64,000 nucleotides of DNA, taken from the NCBI GenBank assembly GCA_037102815.1, contig BTPP01000001.1:6349001-6413000 (forward strand). The letters run 5' to 3'. Below the pieces are notes generated by a model, which was given only the letters and a program-made list of their open reading frames with translations, did not search any database and was not told where the DNA came from. Every line of letters starts with the position of its first letter. Within the stretch, counting starts at the first letter, position 1. The position numbers were made by a program, and so were the translations under genes. Below are positions 57,898 to 64,000 of this stretch, piece after piece. Source of the DNA: Neurospora intermedia. Its lineage: Eukaryota; Ascomycota; Sordariomycetes; Sordariales; Sordariaceae.

Positions 57898-58938
57898 CTA
57901 CTGCTTCTGCTGGTACTGCTGACCAGGAACAGGGAAGCGGAAGGCGCACTTGAAGGGCCACATCTGAGCCTACATGTATCATTACAGTCCGCATTAGCAA
58001 CCAAACACCTAAACCTGAACCTTTGACGCATCACGTTCCCCCAAAACTGTTGAAACTGCTACTAAGTAGCTTTCCAAGAGGTAGCAGCATGAACCGAAGA
58101 AAGGGGAATAAAGCTTACGTTGTCAACATCCCAGACGCCCTTCTGAGCATACACATCGTCCTTGAGAATCTTGATCACCTCCTCGCGGCTCTCGGCGACT
58201 AGGACGATGGTGCTGCCGGCGAACTTGAAGGTCTTGGGGTCGTCGGAGGTAGGGGGTTCGGAGAGAACGGCGCCTTTTTCGGTCTGTCAGTATATGTCTC
58301 CATTACATACGAGAGAAGGGTTCATGTGTGTGTAAGACGAGAGCATAGATATGTATGAGATCAAGCAGGTGTGAAGTTGTCAGACTCTATGGAGCCCAGA
58401 AGAGGTACACGCTGAAGGTTTTCTGAGGTGAAGTGAAAGTGAAGTGATCTGAAGTATAACTTAAAGAATGACCTACCGCCCATCTGGAAACACCCATTAT
58501 CGACGTTCTTGCCGAGACCGGCAAAGTGATCACTATATCCCCAACACATCCAGTCAGCAACCTTTTCCTCGCATCCATTCTCTAGGTACTGTAATCAGAC
58601 AGATGGGTGCAAACTCACGGGCGAACCTCCAACCTCTTCTCGCCAACGCCCTCAAAGTCCGGGACGACAACAAGCCACTCAATCTTCTTTCCGGCGGTGG
58701 CAGTAGTAGAGGTAGCCATTGTTCGGATATGATGATGTCTCTGACTAAAGAAGAAGTTGTTGGAGATGCGGGGTGATGATGAATCGGGGTTCGTGACGGT
58801 AGTTGAAGAAGGGTTGAAGAATGACAAGGTGGAGGAGAGAAAGAAAGATGATGATGGGCGGCGGCTAAAGCGGCTGTTCAAGTTGCTGTGGAGAGCTTGT
58901 CCGAGTTGGAGGGTGCGAGATCGGGAGGAGGAGGCCAT
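57898..58938 (-). CDS. YCII-domain protein
   Basis: Predicted 200-residue protein from four exons: 58938-58619, 58532-58477, 58273-58119 and 57969-57898. The last 128 residues form a YciI-like domain: KKIEWLVVVPDFEGVGEKRLEVRPDHFAGL, FQMGGAVLSEPPTSDD, FAGSTIVLVAESREEVIKILKDDVYAQKGVWDV and MWPFKCAFRFPV. The bacterial family is a small ferredoxin-like fold of uncertain catalytic role. The first 72 residues are Ser/Arg/Phe-rich and look like a mitochondrial presequence, and are followed by a second in-frame Met (MATSTTATAGKK, ATG at 58719). The second intron must end at an AAG acceptor (AG at 58275-58274) to give the conserved MGGAVLSEP sequence. Confidence 0.85.
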
Positions 58939-59709
58939 GGTTTGGTTGTGGTGTGACTTATAGAGATAAGTGAGTGTACTGAAATCAAGGACGGATACGT
59001 TCGGTACAAAAGTTGCGTGCGTTGGGAGAAAAAAAAAAGGAGGGGTTACTGTACTAGCTAGGTAGGTATACGGGATAATACCCGAGCTAAACGTTACAGC
59101 GTCTCAACGAAGGAAGCCGAAGAGGTTGGCTTTTTGTTTACTTTGGTTGCTAGTTGCACTGCCACGGAGTACAAGCTGGGGCTAGTTTGTTTGTTAGCTC
59201 GTTACCCAGGGGTATTTCTGCGAAATTGGATGAGATCCGATCTGAATTGTCTCAAACCAATCAACAAGGTGTAATGTGTTGTATTTCATCTGACAGTAAG
59301 CAAATTCATATCCAAATTACACTGTCGCCGAATAATGCCACAAGTTAACTAAAGATAGTACGTCTAGGGAAGTTGACACTAGGTCTCGAGCTAACGATCA
59401 ACCCGGCATTGAACTGTATTCTCCGGGGTAATCCGGAGATGGTGGGTCTTGCGTAGCGTGGGTTTGATGTGGCCGTAGAGGTACCTATCTGCACTACGAA
59501 CGACATGTCTAGAAATCACAGGTCGGACAACAAATACACAGAAGATTGTTTGACTGGCACTTTGACTTCTTTTTCATCATTCGTAAAGCAGCTTCTAGAC
59601 ATTTCCGTTCTTTTTCCGGTTCTGGCGTTTCAACTCCGCTTGAGATCATACCATGACGGTTCCCCCCACCCCAGTTTACTTCCAAGCGCCAAGTAGGTAC
59701 TCGTCCACA
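58939..59709. other. YCII gene promoter and UBX gene 3' region
   Basis: About 770 bases between the YCII start codon and the stop of the UBX gene. An A-rich run lies near 59030. The short ORFs are not convincing. Confidence 0.45.
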
Positions 59710-60833
59710 CTAATTGACAATGAGCACCGCACTGGGAACCAACCCAGCCTCCTTCAGCGTCTGGCCAAAGTCTACTCCAGCTTGCCACGTCTTTCTGGGA
59801 AACGTCGTAGAGAAGCTCGCAACCGGGACTCCGTTCTCCGACTCCAACTGCTGAGCAAGCTCAAACAGCGTGGCATCCGCGGCCAGTGTCTTCATAACAT
59901 TTCCCTTGGCAGTCTGCAACCTCAGACGAGCCTCATTGTGGGAGGCAGCCGGCTTCGAAGCAGCCGGCGCAGCGGCGGCGGCAGCAGGGGCGGTTGAGGG
60001 AGCGGCCGGAGCTCTACCCTCGCGAAGCGCCTTCGCTTCCTCCTCCTTACGCCTCCTCTCGGCCTTGTCGGCTTCGATCTTGGCCTTGATGCGTTTCTTG
60101 GCCTCGATGTCGTCGAGCTTCTCTTGACGCTTGCGAGCAGCCTCCTTCATCTGCTCTTTGCGCGCGAGCTCCTCCTTCATGTCTTGCGATTCCTTGGTAG
60201 CCTTGCGCTTGATTTGCTATGCATGTTTGTTAGCATGTTTGGAATGCGAACTGGGGACACTCTGACACCGTACCTCGTTGCGCTTCTGCTCCTCCTTGTC
60301 AACAAGTGCCTGCCTCTCCCGCTTCTCCGCGAGCTTTTGGCGGAGCTCCTCCAGCCTTTGCTTCTTCTCTTCCTCCGTTAGAGGAGCAATCTCTTCGGTA
60401 GATTCGGAGAAGTCGGTGTGCTGACTATGGTAGAGTTAGCTTGGTGCCACAAACACGGACACATTGGTAAAGAGACTGACGTCTTGGAAGCGTGGAAGGC
60501 GGCAAGATCTCCGTTCTTGAACCTCTTGCCGCAATCGTTGCAAACAAGAGACTTGGCGCCCTCGGGAATGGGGGAGCCATCATCCTCTTCGTCGTCGTCG
60601 GCCTTGGCAGTAGCGGCAGAGGCAGCGCTGGCTTGCAGCTCCTCCAAGGACTTGTCCTGGTTCTCCTCGAGCCAGTTGAGGGCTCCTTGCACTGCTAGTT
60701 GTCAATATCACATTCGCGTCACCGGAGTAGACATTTGGGAGGACTGACAGCCACCAGACTTCTTGACGGCGAGCTCGGCGCGGGCGCGCTCGAAGCCCAT
60801 GTCGATCAGAACCTCGAGATCTGTTTGGCCCAT
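59710..60833 (-). CDS. UBA / zinc finger / UBX domain protein (UBXN1/SAKS1-like)
   Basis: Predicted 318-residue protein from four exons: 60833-60749, 60694-60481, 60424-60274 and 60216-59710. Order: a UBA domain (MGQTDLEVLIDMGFERARAE to VQGALNWLEENQD, residues 1-40), an acidic linker, a C2H2-type finger CNDCGKRFKNGDLAAFH then ASKTQH (C-X2-C-X12-H-X5-H, the last His beyond intron 2), a long charged coiled coil (KKQRLEELRQKLAEKRERQ... to about residue 210), an Ala/Pro-rich stretch, and a UBX domain (ARLRLQTAKGNVMKTLAAD to the end, VPSAVLIVN). Such proteins link ubiquitylated substrates (UBA) to the Cdc48/p97 ATPase (UBX). Introns have GTCAGT or GTACGG donors; all junctions close the frame. Confidence 0.9.
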
Positions 60834-62219
60834 TTTGATGATTCTTGATTTGGTTGGTTGATGAGAAAAACGTGGTCGCTACTATAAATTAGGTGTTTAA
60901 ATGGAGTGGACGGGATAGGTCCTGAATGTTATGATAGACTGTTGCTGGAAGATAAAATAGTGGCAACTTGAAAGTCGTGTAGTCAAGTAAAGAGGGGTTC
61001 AATCAAAAGATGCGAAGCTCTCAACAGTTCGGATAGAAGCAGACGGACGGGTAGTAGCGATTCCCTGCACTAAAACGTTGCCAAGTTTCCAAACGAACAC
61101 TTTGACCTTATTTTGTAAGCCCAACTTTAGGATATCGTCTTACACTTCCAACATAGTTCAGATTTTCCACCTGAATGTTGTTGTTGTTATTGCTGGTATC
61201 GTTGTCGCCGTCGTCATCAATAAAGTGAACCCTTTACGATATGGCCAGGCTGCCCGGGGCACGTCATTCACAAACAACACAACACCCTTGTCCGTTGGGT
61301 GGGTTGCGTTCCTTGACAGTGGTGCCAGCGTTGCCGGCAGCTGGAAATGGCCAGTGACAAACTGACAATTGCCCAATTTGTAGCCAAATGACAGTCGGCA
61401 TCACCTGTTTCTCCGACTGTGACCCTTAATTTCAGTGGAGATACGTGGACCCCACGCGACAACCTACCTCGTCTACCAGCTATCCAACCGTTAACGAAGG
61501 CTCGCCCGGCCAGGCAGCGGACATAGCATTCAGTCGGGTCGGGAAAGAGCTGGGAGCTTTGGAGATTCTAGGTAACTGAAGGTTCATTAGGTTCCTCTGG
61601 GGTTGGGGTCCAGTATGAGATCAGCACGGACCCAGATACTGTAGTTCTACCTCTATGCTCTTGGCTCGGTTGGGTCTTGGCTTGAATCCGGGCATTTTTG
61701 CAGTCCCGTCGCCTGGCGCCCTCCTGGAAACACCCAGGCTACCTCTAGGTACAGTACTGTACTGCTGGCTTTGTGTCCAGGTTGGTCTGTCCAGCGCGCG
61801 TCGGACCGCCGTCACTGTTGAATGTCGTAACACATCATCTCCCTCTCTCGTCTTCGTAATATTATCACTCCAGCTTCCAGCTTCTTCTTCTTGTATTTTA
61901 CCACACCTCACAATACCATCCATTCTACACTCTGGGCTGCTACCTAACTTTTTTCTTGTGACGACGACTACTGAACTCTCCGCGGTCTCGCTGTCTGGCC
62001 CGATACATCAGAATCACATTGCCCTTGTCTGGCATATTTCGCGAACCTGTCTAATACGTCAAACTCCATCCCCCATCCCTTTATTTCCCCCCCACCGGGC
62101 ATACTAGGGACGGCCAATAATCCCCCGGCAACATTTCCCCGTCATCCCATCGCGAAATCCAAGTCGCTCTAGATTTTCCCAAAACCACCAAACCACTTAG
62201 TGCCCAACCGATCGCCAAC
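60834..62219. promoter_or_regulatory. Divergent promoter region, UBX gene / VAP gene
   Basis: About 1.4 kb between divergent start codons. The 61850-62219 part is CT-rich and fits the VAP leader. ORFs such as 61655-62107 have leader-like composition. No RNA gene is visible. Confidence 0.45.
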
Positions 62220-63498
62220 ATGTCCGTCGAGATCGATCCCCTCGAGCTGGGTTTCCGCAGTACGTCGTCCCTTCGCAAACAGCACCATCGGCCCAGATTC
62301 TCTCTAGGATCTCCCATCGTCTGACCAGAAATTAGGGCCCTTTACTGTGGAGGTTTCGCAGATCCTCAGGATCAGGAACCCCAATACCTCGCCGGTTGCC
62401 TTCAAGGTATGTGTGGACATGAACACGCGTTTTTGTCGTTGTTGAGGGTCACTCGATATATGTGTTAACATGCTCTCGTCCAGGTCAAAACCACCGCCCC
62501 CAAGCAGTACGTCTACGTCCCTTCCTCGGCTATGCGCCGTAACGCAAACGAATCACCGGTCCAAGGATACAGACACTTACCAACACCCTCTTCAGATACT
62601 GCGTCCGCCCCAACTCGGGTCGCATTGAGCCCGGTCACGATGTCGAAGTTTCCGGTCAGTCCTCGAATCGCCGACACTATGTCCAATCCTATGGTCTCGT
62701 GACTAACTTCCCTTTCAGTCCTCCTCCAGGCCATGAAGCAGGAGCCCCCCTCGGACGCCCGATGCCGCGACAAGTTCCTCGTCCAGTCCGTTGCCATCAC
62801 CGGTGATAAGGAGTTCACCAACGTTGCCCAGATTGTGCGTATAACTCAAACAGAGGAGGACGAAAAATGAGTGCTGACAAATACGTCATACAGTGGGATG
62901 GTGTCGACAAGTCCCAGGTTCAGGAGAAGAAGATTCGCGTTCTCTGGCTGCCACCCGTTGGAGAGGAGACCACCTCCCCCGTGGCTGCCACCCCTATCCG
63001 CCCCTCGACCTCGAGCCGGGTACGTTTACCTTTCGCCTACATACCCCTGGCAGCGTACCATCAAGGAAATAAAATTAACTTTCACATGCGCAGGCCGAGG
63101 AGACCCCTGCTCCTTTCACATCGCCCAGCGAGACCCGATCTTCGACGGTCGACACCCGCGATATTAAACAAGAGTCCGACGTCGGCGAGAACTTCCAGTC
63201 GACTGTTGCCGCCGTCGCATCGACAGCACAGCATACCGCTTCCGAGACGTACGAGCAGTTGAAGGAACAGTTGGCCAAGGCCCAGGCGACCATCGCATCT
63301 CTCCAGAACGACGCCGCCAGCGGCCTGAGACAGAGGAAGGCGGCCGTGGCTGACGCAGTGGGCGAGCAGGCGTCGAACGTACAGGCGACCGCCCAGGACC
63401 TTGCGCAATCAGCGAGGCAAGGCACCGAGGGCGTGCCAGTCCAGATTGCGGCGGTCCTCTGCTTGGTCAGCTTCCTGCTGGCCTATATCTTCTTCTAG
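62220..63498 (+). CDS. scs2: VAMP-associated protein (VAP/Scs2), MSP domain
   Basis: Predicted 279-residue tail-anchored ER protein from seven exons: 62220-62259, 62336-62406, 62484-62506 (23 bases), 62596-62654, 62719-62834, 62894-63019 and 63094-63498. The MSP domain fills the first 125 residues: [83 protein letters not shown]. The basic face ([15 protein letters not shown]) is the FFAT-motif binding site in the family. A Ser/Thr/Pro-rich linker and a coiled coil (YEQLKEQLAKAQATIASLQND) lead to a C-terminal membrane anchor (VQIAAVLCLVSFLLAYIFF). VAPs tether the ER to other membranes and bind lipid-transfer proteins and the lipid regulator Opi1 in yeast. Introns fall at phases 1, 0, 2, 1, 0 and 0. 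Confidence 0.95.
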
Positions 63499-64000
63499 TG
63501 CTGCAACGAAACAACACCCGGTTCCATTTTTTTCTTGTCATCGCGCGAAGGCTGCTGCTCCTCCAGTACGCCTAGGGTTTCACACACAATACAACAACGT
63601 AATCCTTTCCTGTCCTTTTTTTCTCTTTTCGTTTCTCGGTTTTCATATATCGTTTCACTCACTACCAAAAACTTTGTCTTTGTTCCCTTTGTCGTTGGGG
63701 GGGGGGGGTGGATAGAGTGGCAGGCCCAGGGGGTGTATTCTAGGGATCTGAAGTAGGCAGCGCAGGAAGAAGGAAGAAGACAAGAGAACAAACACGCGTG
63801 GTTCGGGGTTCGGTTTTGTCTTGCTCGTAGGGGAGGAGGTGAGGTGAGGTGAGGTGGACGAGCTGATGCGGGTCTCCTTTGGTGTGTTCATTACAACCGG
63901 TTCTGCAAATTGCTCCGGGTTTAACGAGCGGGCTGTGCTATGCTATGCTATGCTATGCTATGTTAGGCTAGGCTAGGCCATGCTATGCTAGGAGGCCAGT
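63499..64000. other. 3' region of the VAP gene with TGCTA-type array
   Basis: Contains the 3' untranslated region, a ten-G run near 63700 and a pentanucleotide array at the right edge. No gene is supported in the remaining sequence. Confidence 0.5.
63936..63990. repeat. TGCTA pentanucleotide array, 11 units
   Basis: Five TGCTA units, then TGTTA, two GGCTA, GGCCA and two TGCTA. The middle units differ by single bases, so it is an ageing microsatellite. It ends ten bases before the window edge. Confidence 0.9.

Overview
The window looks like nuclear chromosomal DNA of a filamentous ascomycete, most likely a Sordariales fungus close to Neurospora or Sordaria. The evidence is: short spliceosomal introns (about 45-430 bp) with GTRNGT donors and CTAAC/CTGAC-like branch sites; long pyrimidine-rich 5' leaders; scattered TAGGTAGG/CCTAGG words; many mono- and trinucleotide runs; and a fungal set of proteins (ECM33, Anp1, Nem1, Pcs60). 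I assign the genus by general resemblance only. No rRNA, tRNA, CRISPR array, virus-derived element or LTR element was seen.

Layout. 1-9.4 kb: a ten-knuckle CCHC zinc protein (+), a METTL7-like methyltransferase (-) with 33 consecutive G just outside its start codon, a peroxisomal acyl-CoA/oxalyl-CoA synthetase (Pcs60-like, C-terminal SKL, +) and the GPI-anchored wall protein ECM33 (-). 9.4-15.8 kb is gene-poor apart from the ECM33 leader. 15.8-26.7 kb: 3-methyladenine DNA glycosylase (-), the Anp1-type mannosyltransferase (+), QCR7 (-) and a mitochondrial NAD+ carrier (+). 26.7-29.9 kb: repeats, a small two-exon gene predicted here for a 59-residue membrane/polyQ protein, and a doubtful low-complexity ORF. 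29.9-41.5 kb is gene-dense: SPF45-like splicing factor (-), SDR oxidoreductase (-), Naa10 (+), Rex3 exonuclease (-), prohibitin-1 (-) and QCR8 (+), the last two divergent. 44.6-53.9 kb: Nem1 phosphatase (+), a DUF1761 membrane protein (+), NHP2 (-) and eIF2B beta (+). 54-57.4 kb is an accessory island: an orphan acidic coiled-coil/polyQ gene with a (CAA)40 tract, then two related TA-flanked inverted-repeat elements (MITE-like, 415 and 355 bp) in opposite orientation, and a short ORF that starts inside a MITE end. 57.9-64 kb: YCII-domain protein (-), UBA-zinc finger-UBX protein (-) and VAP/Scs2 (+).

Most genes are single-copy housekeeping genes with no operon logic. Shared themes are mitochondrial inner-membrane function (QCR7, QCR8, PHB1, NAD+ carrier), protein and RNA quality control (SPF45, NHP2, Rex3, Naa10, UBX protein), and ER/lipid and cell-wall biology (Nem1, VAP, Anp1, ECM33). 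The most novel-looking part is the 54-57.4 kb island. Exon borders were worked out by hand from splice signals and reading-frame closure; all predicted spliced CDS lengths are multiples of three.
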